The notes beneath the pieces are model-generated. The model was not told the DNA's origin. It ran no database searches and saw only the letters and a program-made list of their open reading frames with translations. This document shows positions 1 through 9,601 of a stretch of DNA of 24,115 nucleotides, in pieces; the first letter of the stretch is position 1, and every line of letters starts with the position of its first letter. Position numbers and translations under genes: made by a program. Origin of the DNA: GCA-003244245 sp035463315 (GTDB lineage Bacteria; Actinomycetota; Actinomycetes; Mycobacteriales; Pseudonocardiaceae). The stretch covers positions 1-24,115 of the forward strand of contig DATHTJ010000010.1 in NCBI GenBank assembly GCA_035463315.1, written 5' to 3'.

Positions 1-186
1 GCGTGCCAACATCTCGATCACGGGGGTGAGATCGAGAGTTTCGATAGCTGCGGCCATCTCGCGGCGGTATTCCCGGTCGAAGTTGCCGACCTCTTCAGGC
101 AGCAGAGCCGCGCGGATCGCCTGGGGACTGCTACCGGGGGGCAGCGGTTGGGCCGGCACGTGGCCGGCGCCAGCAGCGGTGGACAT
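1..186 (-). CDS. DUF6247-like small protein, N-terminal part (runs off left edge)
   Basis: The minus-strand frame starts at an ATG (184-186) preceded by AAGGTGG and stays open for 62 codons to the window edge, so the C-terminus is missing. The segment SPQAIRAALLPEEVGNFDRE followed by an acidic/alanine helix and TLDLTPVIEML resembles the start of actinobacterial DUF6247 proteins, which are short, predicted soluble and often found beside small toxin-like genes. The match is from memory of the family pattern, not from a search. Function is unknown; an antitoxin role is only a guess from the usual neighbourhood, and the neighbour that would test it lies outside the window. It is transcribed in the same direction as the terpene operon but about 600 bp beyond its last gene. 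Confidence 0.5.
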   Translation of the reverse strand, partial: MSTAAGAGHVPAQPLPPGSSPQAIRAALLPEEVGNFDREYRREMAAAIETLDLTPVIEMLAR

Positions 187-683
187 GGCCGCCACCTTAC
201 CCACCCATCGGCGGGGCAGCCCACTGCACCACGCCGTGCGCACCCTCCGCGAGGAGAAGCCCGCGACACCCTCCTTGTTGGTGGGTCTGCGGGACGTGCG
301 CATGCGTGGTGCCGATCGTGGTGCGAACTCCGCGGCAAGGATGTCACTGTGGCCACTCATGCAACTCGCCAGTACTGTAGTCGCTGATAGAGAACTTATC
401 GACATCGGATACGGACACCCCCTGCCCGGTATTCACTCCCAGTCGCTCGTCGCGGACCCGACCGGACGAAGGACCCCGCACGCGAAAGCGCGTCCCGCTC
501 CCGCCGGAGCACACCTCATGGTCCGAAAACTGCTTGATCGCAGCGGTGGCTGCAGTGGCGACCATCCCATGGCCAACCTGTGGTGTGGGGCTCGATTATA
601 CGATTCTGGACTTGACCTGCGGGTTTATGGCACCCGATTCGATCATGCTGCGATGTGGTATGATAGTAGACTCCGTTCCCAGT
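187..683. other. gene-poor stretch between ispG and the DUF6247-like gene
   Basis: I see no protein I can support here. Open frames on both strands are short, match no family I know and overlap each other. GC content drops around 590-720. A plus-strand extended -10-like element (TGGTATGAT, about 656-664) has no gene downstream on that strand, and no convincing terminator hairpin follows the operon. Confidence 0.5.
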
Positions 684-737
684 TCACTCCGTCAAACCGG
701 ACACAATTTTGAGATGGATCGCGTCGGTGGCGGTCAT
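684..737 (-). CDS. possible 17-residue ORF just after ispG
   Basis: An ATG at 735-737 preceded by GAAAGGAC at good spacing opens a 17-codon frame (MTATDAIHLKIVSGLTE) that ends in TGA, 43 bp after the ispG stop and on the same strand. The ribosome binding site is better than expected for a random ORF, so this may be the surviving start of a tenth operon gene that was cut short by a frameshift. No family is recognised. Confidence 0.2.
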   Translation of the reverse strand: MTATDAIHLKIVSGLTE

Positions 738-780
738 GCGTCTGTCCTTTCGGGGAAGAGGAGTGTTTTCGTGGACGGCG

Positions 781-1908
781 CTATTGCACTGGGGGCGGGC
801 CGGTCGGAGTCGATCCGTATCGCGCCAAAGCTTCGTCGATGAGGGTTTGGACGATCTGGTGTTCGGGGACGGTTTTGATGACTTTGCCGCGGACGAAGAT
901 CTGGCCTTTGCCGTTGCCGGCGGAGACGCCGAGGTCGGCTTCGCGGGCTTCGCCGGGGCCGTTGACCACACAGCCCATGACGGCGATGCGCAGCGGGACG
1001 GGGAAGCCGTCAAAGGCGGCGGTGACTTGTTCGGCGAGGGCGTAGACGTCGACCTGGGCGCGCCCGCAGGAGGGGCAGGACACGATTTCCAGGCGGCGGG
1101 GTCGCAGGCCGAGGGATTCCAGGATCTGGTGGCCGACTTTGACTTCCTCCACGGGAGGGGCGGACAGCGAGACGCGGATGGTGTCGCCGATCCCGTCGGC
1201 GAGCAGGACTCCGAAGGCGACGGCGGACTTGATGGTGCCCTGGAAGCGGGGCCCGGCTTCGGTGACGCCCAGGTGCAGAGGGTAGTCGCAGCGCGCCGCG
1301 AGCTGGCGGTAGGCGGCGATCATGACGAGCGGGTCGTGGTGTTTGACGGAGATCTTGATGTCGCGGAATCCGTGCTCTTCGAACAGGGAGCATTCCCATA
1401 GGGCGGATTCGACCAGGGCTTCGGGAGTGGCGTGGCCGTGTTTGGCCAGCAGCCGGGGATCCAGGGAGCCGGCGTTGACTCCGATGCGGATCGGCACGCC
1501 AGCGTCGAGGGCGGCCGCGGCGATCTGTTTGATCTTGTCGTCGAACTTTTTGATGTTGCCGGGGTTGACGCGGACGGCGGCGCAGCCGGCGTCAATGGCG
1601 GCGAAGACGTATCGGGGTTGGAAGTGGATGTCGGCGATGACCGGGATCTGCGACTTGGCGGCGATGGCAGCCAGCGCGTCGGCGTCGTCCTGGCTGGGGA
1701 CCGCAACCCGCACGATGTGGCACCCCGTCGCGGTGAGCTCGGCGATCTGCTGCAGCGTAGCGTCGATGTCGCAGGTGCGGGTGGTGGTCATGGATTGGAC
1801 GGAGACGGGTGCGTCACCGCCGACGGGCACGCCGCCAACCATGACCTGGCGGGATACTCGGCGCCGTAGGGCCGGCGGTGCGGGCATGCCCAGTTCGACA
1901 GGTGTCAT
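781..1908 (-). CDS. ispG: 4-hydroxy-3-methylbut-2-enyl diphosphate synthase (IspG/GcpE)
   Basis: This enzyme performs the [4Fe-4S]-dependent reductive dehydroxylation of MEcPP to HMBPP, the sixth dedicated MEP-pathway step in the cytosol. The 375-residue protein has the normal length of the bacterial two-domain form: an N-terminal TIM barrel (about residues 15-265, with SVQSMTTT at 37-44 and VRVNPGNI at 112-119) and a C-terminal reductase domain. Cluster ligands are visible as Cys278 and Cys281 (SCPSCGR), Cys313 and Glu320 (MGCVVNGPGE). The ATG overlaps the TGA of dxs by one base (TGATG), and AAGGAG lies 5 bases upstream, so translation is probably coupled. It is the last clear gene of the operon. 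Housekeeping actinomycete ispG normally lies elsewhere, so this is probably a pathway-dedicated extra copy. Confidence 0.97.
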   Translation of the reverse strand: MTPVELGMPAPPALRRRVSRQVMVGGVPVGGDAPVSVQSMTTTRTCDIDATLQQIAELTATGCHIVRVAVPSQDDADALAAIAAKSQIPVIADIHFQPRYVFAAIDAGCAAVRVNPGNIKKFDDKIKQIAAAALDAGVPIRIGVNAGSLDPRLLAKHGHATPEALVESALWECSLFEEHGFRDIKISVKHHDPLVMIAAYRQLAARCDYPLHLGVTEAGPRFQGTIKSAVAFGVLLADGIGDTIRVSLSAPPVEEVKVGHQILESLGLRPRRLEIVSCPSCGRAQVDVYALAEQVTAAFDGFPVPLRIAVMGCVVNGPGEAREADLGVSAGNGKGQIFVRGKVIKTVPEHQIVQTLIDEALARYGSTPTGPPPVQ

Positions 1909-3698
1909 CAGATCTCCTTGGCAGTGACCTTCCCGCGGTGGGTGCTAGCGAGTCGTTTGAGGACGGCGGTGGCGATGCCGTCCGCGTCCAGGCCGTGGGC
2001 GTGCAGGATCTGATCGCGGGAGGCGTGCGGCAGGAACCGGGGCGGCAGGGCGTAGGTGGCCGCGCAGGTATCCGCCCCGGCGGCGGCCAGTGCCTGGGCG
2101 ATCCGGGCGCCGAGCGCTCCGGTGGTGGTGGTGTCCTCGACGGTGAGCACCAGGCGGTGCGCGCCTGCCAGCGTGAGCAGGGCCGGGTCCAGGGGCGCGA
2201 TCCAGCGTGGATCGATCACGGTGACCGGCACGTCGTGGGCAGCGAGCTCGTCGGCGGCGGCCAGGCAGGGCCCTGCCAGCGGTCCGACGGCGACCAGCAA
2301 ACCCGAGGCGGAGGGGTCGTCACGGAGAATGTCGCACGGCCCGATCCTGTCAATGGCGTGGATGTCCGGCCCCGCGGTGGCCTTCGGGTAGCGGATCACC
2401 GTGGGTCCGTCGGCGATGTCGACGGCTTCGCGGAGCAGTTCGCGCAGCCGTGCGCAGTCCCGGGGCGCGGCCAGCCGCAGACCGGGCACGACCGGCAGGA
2501 TGGAGGCGTCCCACATGCCGTGGTGGCTGGGCCCGTCCGGGCCGGTGATCCCGGCCCGGTCCAGCACGAAAGTAACCGGCAGCTGGTGCAGGGCGACGTC
2601 CATGATCAGCTGGTCGAAGGCTCGGCTCAGGAACGTGGAGTAGATGGCGACCACGGGGTGCAGCCCGCCGATGGCCAGGCCGGCGGCGCAGGTGACGGCG
2701 TGCTGCTCGGCGATCCCGACGTCGAACACCCGGTGGGGGAACCTCGCGGCGAATTCACCGAGGCCGGTGGGGTGTTGCATCGCCGCGGTCAGGCATACCA
2801 CGTCGTCACGGTCGGCGCCGATCGCGGTGATCTCCTCGGCGAACACCGAGGTCCAGGTCGGCTCGCCGGCCGAGCGGAGGCAGCCGGTGCTGGGGTCGAT
2901 GACGCCGACGGTGTGCAGGCAGTCGGTCTCGTCCTGCTCGGCCGGCGGGTAACCCTTGCCCTTGCGGGTCACGCAGTGCACCACGACAGGGCGGCGCAGC
3001 CTGCCGGCTCGTCGCAGGGCGTTTTCAACGTCGGAGATGTCATGCCCATCGACCGGTCCGAGATAGGCCAGCCCGAGATCCTCGAACAGCGTGTGCCGGT
3101 GCGCATCGGATTGACGCAGTTCGGCGAGGTGGCGGGCGAGCCCACCGACGGTCGGCGAGTAGGAGCGACCGTTGTCGTTGAGCACGATGATCACGGGTCG
3201 GTCCGGGGCCGCGCCGATGTTGTTGAGCGCTTCCCAGCACATCCCACCGGTCAGCGCCCCATCCCCGACGAGCGCGACCACCCGCCGGCTGCCCTCACCC
3301 CGCACCGCGAAGGCCTTGGCCAGACCGTCGGCATAGGACAGGGCGGTGGAGGCGTGCGAGTTCTCGATGACATCGTGGACGGATTCGGCCCGGGACGGGT
3401 AACCGGACAGGCCACCGGCTTGGCGTAGGGCATCGAACTCGGCGCACCGGCCGGTGAGGATCTTGTGCACGTAGGACTGATGCCCGGTATCGAACAGCAG
3501 CACGTCCCAGGGTGAGTCGAACACCCGGTGCGCGGCGATGGTCAACTCGACCACACCCAGATTCGGTCCCAGATGCCCGCCGACGCCCGAGACCTTGTCG
3601 ATCAGAAACGCGCGGATCTCCTCAGCCAGCACAGCAAGCGCCGCGGTCGATAGTCCTTTGAGGTCCGTTGGGCCGGTGATGCGGCCGAGCAGGCTCAC
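1908..3698 (-). CDS. dxs: 1-deoxy-D-xylulose-5-phosphate synthase (DXS)
   Basis: DXS condenses pyruvate with glyceraldehyde 3-phosphate using thiamine diphosphate and is the flux-controlling entry to the MEP pathway. The GTG at 3696-3698 gives 596 residues starting MSLLGRITGPTDLKGLS, the usual DXS beginning; the frame is open further upstream, but that part lies over ispH. TPP-binding features are GGHLGPNLG (40-48), GHQSYVHK (72-79) and GDGALTGGM (146-154) with Asn174/Asn176. The catalytic Glu331 sits in GIAEQHAVT, and DRAGITGPDGPSHHG spans 380-394. At 596 residues it is somewhat shorter than typical housekeeping DXS (about 620-640). The GTG lies two bases after the ispH TGA with no strong Shine-Dalgarno, so coupling to ispH is likely. 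Probably a second, operon-dedicated copy. Confidence 0.96.
   Translation of the reverse strand: MSLLGRITGPTDLKGLSTAALAVLAEEIRAFLIDKVSGVGGHLGPNLGVVELTIAAHRVFDSPWDVLLFDTGHQSYVHKILTGRCAEFDALRQAGGLSGYPSRAESVHDVIENSHASTALSYADGLAKAFAVRGEGSRRVVALVGDGALTGGMCWEALNNIGAAPDRPVIIVLNDNGRSYSPTVGGLARHLAELRQSDAHRHTLFEDLGLAYLGPVDGHDISDVENALRRAGRLRRPVVVHCVTRKGKGYPPAEQDETDCLHTVGVIDPSTGCLRSAGEPTWTSVFAEEITAIGADRDDVVCLTAAMQHPTGLGEFAARFPHRVFDVGIAEQHAVTCAAGLAIGGLHPVVAIYSTFLSRAFDQLIMDVALHQLPVTFVLDRAGITGPDGPSHHGMWDASILPVVPGLRLAAPRDCARLRELLREAVDIADGPTVIRYPKATAGPDIHAIDRIGPCDILRDDPSASGLLVAVGPLAGPCLAAADELAAHDVPVTVIDPRWIAPLDPALLTLAGAHRLVLTVEDTTTTGALGARIAQALAAAGADTCAATYALPPRFLPHASRDQILHAHGLDADGIATAVLKRLASTHRGKVTAKEI
1914..1919 (-). 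promoter_or_regulatory. Shine-Dalgarno site of ispG inside the 3' end of dxs
   Basis: AAGGAG on the minus strand, 5 bases before the ispG ATG at 1908 and inside the last codons of dxs. It fixes the ispG start and supports translational coupling. Confidence 0.8.
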
Positions 3699-3700
3699 GA

Positions 3701-4654
3701 TCACCGCACCGCAGAGGGCAACGTGAAGTGGACGGTCTCGCGGGTGGTCTCGCGTTCGACCATGGTGACCGGCCCCAACTCGGCCAAGGCCGCGATGACG
3801 GCCTCCACCAGCCAGGGCGGAGCTGAAGCACCAGCGGTCAACCCGACCACGCCAACCCCGTCCAGCCATTCCGGGCGGATGTCACTGGGGTCGTCGATGA
3901 GGTAGCTGGGCGTGCCATGGCGGTGCGCGAGTTCCACCAGCCGCACGGAGTTGGAGGAGTTCGTCGAGCCGACCACGAGTACCAGGTCCGACTCCTCGGC
4001 GATCGCCGTGAGCGCGTCCTGACGGTTTGTCGTGGCGTAACAGATGTCGTCAGACGCCGGCCCCCGCAGCCCGGGAAACCGGGCCCGCAGCGCCCCCACG
4101 ATCTCGGCCGTCTCATCGGCGGCCAGGGTGGTCTGGGTCAGATACGACACCCGCGCCGGGTCGGCGACCTCCAGCCGGCCGACCTCGCCAGCAGTCTGCA
4201 CCAGGATCGTCTGATCCGGGGCCTCACCCAGGGTGCCTTCGACCTCCTCGTGCCCGGCGTGGCCGATGAGGATCACGGTGTCGCCACGGGCGGCGAACCG
4301 GCGAGCCTCGACATGCACCTTGGTCACCAGCGGGCACGTCGCGTCGATCACCTCCAGCCCCCGGTCTGCCGCCTCGGTCCGCACCGCCGGGGACACCCCG
4401 TGAGCGGAGAACACCACCGTGGCCCCCTCAGGAACGGCGTCCAGCTCGTCCACGAACACCGCGCCACGGACCTGGAGAGCGGCCACCACGTGAATGTTGT
4501 GCACGATCTGCTTGCGCACATAGATTGGGCCGCCCCGCTGGTCCAGTAGCTGCTCCACGACCGCGATGGCGCGTTCGACCCCGGCGCAGAACGACCGCGG
4601 CGAGGCAAGCAGGACAGTGCGGGATCCAGCGGGGTTGCTCGCAGTGGCCGACAT
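3701..4654 (-). CDS. ispH: 4-hydroxy-3-methylbut-2-enyl diphosphate reductase (IspH/LytB)
   Basis: IspH makes IPP and DMAPP from HMBPP, the last MEP step, using an oxygen-sensitive iron-sulfur cluster. The 317-residue protein has the three conserved cysteines: Cys23 (SFCAGVERAI), Cys107 (DATCPLVTKVH) and Cys205 (DDICYATTNRQ). It also has His52, His85 (SAHGVSP) and the catalytic Glu137 in GHEEVEGT; most family members have Pro where this one has Glu136. The substrate-binding GSTNSSNS (229-236) is intact. The ATG at 4652-4654 is preceded by GGAGG seven bases upstream. It lies 46 bases after the prenyl synthase gene and two bases before dxs. Because its reaction yields both IPP and DMAPP, it directly feeds the polyprenyl synthase upstream in the operon. 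Confidence 0.97.
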   Translation of the reverse strand: MSATASNPAGSRTVLLASPRSFCAGVERAIAVVEQLLDQRGGPIYVRKQIVHNIHVVAALQVRGAVFVDELDAVPEGATVVFSAHGVSPAVRTEAADRGLEVIDATCPLVTKVHVEARRFAARGDTVILIGHAGHEEVEGTLGEAPDQTILVQTAGEVGRLEVADPARVSYLTQTTLAADETAEIVGALRARFPGLRGPASDDICYATTNRQDALTAIAEESDLVLVVGSTNSSNSVRLVELAHRHGTPSYLIDDPSDIRPEWLDGVGVVGLTAGASAPPWLVEAVIAALAELGPVTMVERETTRETVHFTLPSAVR

Positions 4655-4700
4655 CTGGGTGCCTCCTGGAGACAGTGCCTAACGGGATTTGGGCGAGAGC

Positions 4701-5759
4701 TCAGCGATCACGGTGGGTAGCCAGCCGGGCAAGCGCACCCAGCTCTTCGGCGGCTCGTTCCGTCGGGCTGGCGGCCTGCAGGTCGCGCATCGCCTGCACC
4801 AGCAAGTCGTCGACCTGGGCGTGGCTCCAGGCACGCCCGCCCGCGGTGTCGATCAGATCCGCAGCCCGGGCCAGATCGGTGCCGGTGAGCGGCTGGTCGC
4901 GGTGGTAGAGCGCGGCCAGCTCACGCCCGGACGGGGCACCTGAGGTCAGGGCGGCCACCACCGGAAGGGACTTCTTACGGCTGCGCAGGTCCGAGTAGAC
5001 GGGCTTGCCGGTCACCGCCGGGTCTCCCCAGATGCCCAGCAGGTCGTCCACGTGCTGGAATGCCAAGCCCAGGTGCGCACCGAAGCCGCGCAGACATTGG
5101 ACCTGCTCCGGGCTGCCACCCCCGAATAAGGCACCCACTGCGCAGGCACACCCCAGCAGGGCACCGGTCTTTCCCTCGGCCATACGCTGGCATTCAGCCA
5201 GCTCAACCTGGGTGCGTTGTTCAAAGTCCAGGTCCATGCTCTGACCTTCCACCAGATCCTGCACCGCGGCGCTGAGCATCCGGGTCCCGTCCGTGGCGGC
5301 CGGGTGCCCGCTGGTGACGAGCACGTCCAAGGCCAACGTCAGCAGCGCGTCACCAGCCAGGATCGCCGCATTGAGACCGAACACGCTCCAGGCCGTGGGG
5401 CGGTGGCGTCGGGTGACGTCACCGTCTATCACGTCGTCGTGCAGGAGGGAGAAGTTGTGCACCAGCTCCACCGCGGCCGCAGCCGGCACCGCGACGACCG
5501 CAACCCCGCCTACGGCCTGGGCACTGAGCAGTACCAGCGCGGGACGGATCGCTTTGCCGCCGGTCGCTTTCACGCCAGGGGCATGGTCCGGCTGGCCATG
5601 CTCATTCCACCAACCGAAGTGGTAGCCGGCGATACGCCGCATCGCCGACGGCAGCGTGTCCACCGCCGCGCGCAGGGCAGGCTCGACAGCGATTCTGCTC
5701 CACGCGAGCACCTCGTCTGCCGACCGGCCCTCGGTCATCACGTCACTGGTGGTCACCAT
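4701..5759 (-). CDS. polyprenyl diphosphate synthase (GPP/FPP-forming type), encapsulin-operon associated
   Basis: Trans-isoprenyl diphosphate synthase that joins IPP to allylic diphosphates and supplies the GPP methyltransferase and probably the FPP-using geosmin synthase. I chose the ATG at 5757-5759, giving 352 residues; the frame stays open upstream only as a shadow of the methyltransferase. Family features are GGKAIRP (68-74), the first aspartate-rich motif LHDDVIDGD (106-114) without the two-residue insertion of bacterial FPP synthases, MAEGKTG (193-199), and a second aspartate region HVDDLLGIWGD (237-247), a DDxxG...D variant seen in actinobacterial homologues. Phe103 sits five residues before the first motif. 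Homologues next to Family 2 encapsulins are known as a cargo-associated polyprenyl transferase family. I see no PTGxGxSA tag in it, so whether it is packaged is unclear, and product length cannot be decided from sequence. Confidence 0.9.
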   Translation of the reverse strand: MVTTSDVMTEGRSADEVLAWSRIAVEPALRAAVDTLPSAMRRIAGYHFGWWNEHGQPDHAPGVKATGGKAIRPALVLLSAQAVGGVAVVAVPAAAAVELVHNFSLLHDDVIDGDVTRRHRPTAWSVFGLNAAILAGDALLTLALDVLVTSGHPAATDGTRMLSAAVQDLVEGQSMDLDFEQRTQVELAECQRMAEGKTGALLGCACAVGALFGGGSPEQVQCLRGFGAHLGLAFQHVDDLLGIWGDPAVTGKPVYSDLRSRKKSLPVVAALTSGAPSGRELAALYHRDQPLTGTDLARAADLIDTAGGRAWSHAQVDDLLVQAMRDLQAASPTERAAEELGALARLATHRDR

Positions 5760-5833
5760 GCGCCTCACCAATCTCGATACGGTCGGATACCTGTGCTTCT
5801 GCTGCGAGCACCCGCCCGTCGTGCCGGCAGGAG

Positions 5834-6697
5834 TCAGACCCGATCGGCGGCGATGAGCAGGTAGTGGAAGCTGCCCTCGCGGTATGCCGTCAGGAACGGG
5901 TTCTCGATCCCGGTGGCCACCGAGGACCTCGCCCGCAGTTCCCAGTACGGGATGGTGTGGGCGGTCAGATCGATGACGTTGATCGGGACGAGGTTGTGGG
6001 CCGTCAGCGCCTTGAAGTAGTCGCTCCTGGGGTGAATGTTGCAGGTGTAGTGCTCGTCGATCCGACTGACAGCTTTGGATCGGCCACCCGTCACGTCGTT
6101 GTAGCAGCCGGTGATGCAGACGTAGCGACCGCCGTAGTCCAGCAGGCGGGAGAACTCGTCGAATAGCTGGAACAGGTCCACGTACATGGTGGTCTCGTTG
6201 GTCCAGATACCCCGGCACGATCCCGTCTCGACACCGGTGTCCAGCATGTTGCGGAAGTGGAACTTCACCTGGTCGGCCACGCCCCGTTGCTCAGCCTGGT
6301 TGTTGGCGAACCCGACCTGGTATTCCGAAATCGTCACGCCGTCCACCCGGCAGCCGAAGCGTTGGTTGGCCATGAAGCTGGTACCGCCCCGGCCGGACCC
6401 GGCATCCAGCAGGCGGTCACCGGGTGAGATGTCGCCGAGGTGATCGAGGAGTAGGTTCGCCTGCATTGTCTCCAGCCGGTGCAGTTCCTTGATGATCCGA
6501 TCGTCCCGGGTGTCCTTCGGACCTTCCAGCACGGACGGCTCGTATTCGCCGATCCCGTAGTGGTGGTGGTAGACGCCGTCGACGTCACCGAGCCGTAGGT
6601 TGACCGGGTCCTGCTGGTTGTTATTCCAATATGCCGCAACGGACTTTTGGTAGGCGGTGTGCAGTACGTTGGCGGTGGTAGGGGTGGTCGTGGTCAT
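5834..6697 (-). CDS. geranyl diphosphate 2-C-methyltransferase
   Basis: SAM-dependent enzyme that methylates C2 of geranyl diphosphate to 2-methyl-GPP, the direct precursor of 2-MIB. The 287-residue protein has the expected length. The SAM site is LLDAGSGRGG (96-105), preceded by a conserved aromatic N-terminal region (AYWNNNQ, VYHHHYGIGEYE), with TNETTMYVD (166-174) in the core. This family pattern differs from general cyclopropane-type methyltransferases. The ATG at 6695-6697 has AAGGAG (6705-6710) at ideal spacing. It sits directly after the 2-MIB synthase gene (73 bp gap), the partner arrangement known from Streptomyces 2-MIB clusters, so the assignment is strong. Confidence 0.95.
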   Translation of the reverse strand: MTTTTPTTANVLHTAYQKSVAAYWNNNQQDPVNLRLGDVDGVYHHHYGIGEYEPSVLEGPKDTRDDRIIKELHRLETMQANLLLDHLGDISPGDRLLDAGSGRGGTSFMANQRFGCRVDGVTISEYQVGFANNQAEQRGVADQVKFHFRNMLDTGVETGSCRGIWTNETTMYVDLFQLFDEFSRLLDYGGRYVCITGCYNDVTGGRSKAVSRIDEHYTCNIHPRSDYFKALTAHNLVPINVIDLTAHTIPYWELRARSSVATGIENPFLTAYREGSFHYLLIAADRV

Positions 6698-6770
6698 GGT
6701 GGATCTCCTTCTGCTTGTCGGGCCGAGCAGCCGGTGCCGGTGCTCAGACTGGGTTCAGGGAAAGCACCGC

Positions 6771-8078
6771 TCACGCGTTGCTCGCGCCGTGGTACCGCCC
6801 GGTGGTGCTGTGCCATTCGCGGTTGCCGCCGAGCCAGGCCCATATGTCGGTCAGGAAACGCCGCAGTGCAAGCGAGCCCACGTGGCTGAGGACGGCCGCC
6901 TCCGCTTCGAAGGTGTGCATCAGCTCGTTATGGATCTGCACGGAGCGCTCAATCGCTTCTTGCGGAGAGCACTTCTCCTCGGCGGCGATGACCTTGGGCA
7001 GATCGAAGTCCGTGTCCAATTCCTTAGACATCGAGTACAGATCGTTCAGAATCACGCTCGCACTGCCGGCCAAGCAAAACACACGGCGCACCCGTCGATC
7101 GGCGAACTCGACGGAGGGAAGCTCGTAGCCGGCAATCGGATCAACCAACACCATGGGCGGCAAGAAGCTGTTTTCATGCCGGTGCGTCAGATACTCCCAG
7201 ACCGGCGGGATTCGCCCTGCAGTGCGCCAGTTCGCCTCATGGTTGTAGGCCATGAACATGACTGACAGCTCGTGGCGGAGCCGGGCGATTTGCGTCGGTG
7301 TAGCGTACTGGGCGAGGTGGTCGAAGGCTGAGCGGTACGCGACCGCGACGGGCTCGTCCGAGAGAGCCTGGTCGAGTTGGGGCGCGTAACTGACCGGGAG
7401 ATCAGCCGGGTCCACTGCCGCGTAGGTAATTCCTAGGCGCGAGCCGATCGTCTTCGCATCGGCACCCATGGATTCTTCGTCGAGGAAGTGGTCGTCCGTG
7501 GCCCACTCCGCCAGGACGCACTTCGATGCCGCCAGCAGCCGGTCAGGGTCATCCGTGGCCGGATGGGTGAGCATCATGAGACGTCCGAAATTGGCCGCCC
7601 GCACGCGGTCGAGCTGTCCGGGGTAGATCCCGATCTGCTCGGCCCAGTCGACCAGGCGGTCGTTGACCTCCTCGCCGAGGGCTTTGTCGTCACGGAAGGC
7701 CGGAGGGCAGTACAGCTCTAAATCTGGTTCACCGCCGGCGGGCCGCTCGGCCGAAACCCGCACAGCGGAGGCGCCGACTCCGGTGGGACCGTCGGACAGG
7801 TGGGGTTCCGCGCCGCGGCCGGTGGCTGCGACCGTCTCGCCGACGGCGGTGCACTGCCGAGGGATCCGGGCCGCCGACGTGCCCAGCCCCGTGGGGCCGG
7901 TGAGGAATTGGCCTACTGCCGACGCCGCCAGCTGCTTCTCATCCCCGGACGGCTGATCCCCCACGGATCCAGGAAGGTCCCTTGGGGCAGCGTGTTCCAG
8001 GTTGGACAACAGGGCGACCACCACGCCCGCCAGGTCGTGAGTGGCCGCGGGCGCGGACACACGGGACAGCACAGACAC
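6771..8078 (-). CDS. 2-methylisoborneol synthase (encapsulin cargo terpene cyclase)
   Basis: Class I terpene cyclase converting 2-methyl-GPP to 2-MIB. The 435-residue protein starts at a GTG (8076-8078) with AAGGAG (8084-8089) five bases upstream. Residues 1-115 are low-complexity, rich in Ala/Gly/Pro/Ser and probably disordered, and carry two copies of a short motif, GPTGLGTSAARI (61-72) and GPTGVGASAVRV (97-108). The cyclase domain follows, with the metal-binding DDHFLDE (195-201) and the NSE motif NDLYSMSKE (345-353). N-terminal tails of 2-MIB synthases are known to direct loading into Family 2B encapsulins. The shell gene lies immediately upstream (53 bp) and the GPP methyltransferase downstream. 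Length and motifs match characterised 2-MIB synthases. Confidence 0.95.
   Translation of the reverse strand: MSVLSRVSAPAATHDLAGVVVALLSNLEHAAPRDLPGSVGDQPSGDEKQLAASAVGQFLTGPTGLGTSAARIPRQCTAVGETVAATGRGAEPHLSDGPTGVGASAVRVSAERPAGGEPDLELYCPPAFRDDKALGEEVNDRLVDWAEQIGIYPGQLDRVRAANFGRLMMLTHPATDDPDRLLAASKCVLAEWATDDHFLDEESMGADAKTIGSRLGITYAAVDPADLPVSYAPQLDQALSDEPVAVAYRSAFDHLAQYATPTQIARLRHELSVMFMAYNHEANWRTAGRIPPVWEYLTHRHENSFLPPMVLVDPIAGYELPSVEFADRRVRRVFCLAGSASVILNDLYSMSKELDTDFDLPKVIAAEEKCSPQEAIERSVQIHNELMHTFEAEAAVLSHVGSLALRRFLTDIWAWLGGNREWHSTTGRYHGASNA
7755..7790 (-). other. putative encapsulin-targeting motif 2 in 2-MIB synthase
   Basis: Encodes GPTGVGASAVRV (residues 97-108), a second copy 24 residues after the first, just before the folded cyclase domain. 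Confidence 0.6.
7860..7898 (-). other. putative encapsulin-targeting motif 1 in 2-MIB synthase
   Basis: Encodes GPTGLGTSAARIP (residues 61-73) in the disordered N-terminal tail. It is nearly identical to the geosmin synthase C-terminal motif GPTGLGTSATVI and to the linker motif EPTGVGTSAAQI. The targeting role is inferred from the known cargo status of 2-MIB synthases. Confidence 0.65.
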
Positions 8079-8131
8079 TGGTTCTCCTTCGTTGGTGGTT
8101 GGTGGAGCTCATCCGCCCATCGCCGACCGCG

Positions 8132-9556
<1,425 letters not shown>

Positions 9557-9601
9557 CGCGCATACCACCAATCGCTCAAGCACCTAAAAACGGACGGAAA
9601 T

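Noticed and set aside
653..666. Extended -10 promoter-like element TGGTATGAT on the plus strand
   Set aside because: No matching -35 box and no plus-strand gene downstream; ispG is on the opposite strand.
2739..2779. PTGLGEFAA in DXS (residues about 310-318) resembles the cargo motif PTGLGTSAA
   Set aside because: It lies in a conserved internal DXS segment (MQHPTGLGEFAARFPHRVFD) inside the folded enzyme, not in a tail or linker, and the family normally has a similar sequence there.
1878..3428. Plus-strand open frame of 516 codons opposite dxs
   Set aside because: Antisense shadow of dxs with low-complexity Gly/Val/Asp/Arg composition.
3699..3869. N-terminal extension of DXS
   Set aside because: It overlaps the 3' end of ispH in another frame, is Arg/Gly-rich, and the normal DXS start is the GTG at 3698.
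4701..6218. 505-codon version of the prenyl synthase gene
   Set aside because: The upstream 150 codons overlap the methyltransferase gene out of frame and encode nothing family-like; the ATG at 5759 fits the family length.
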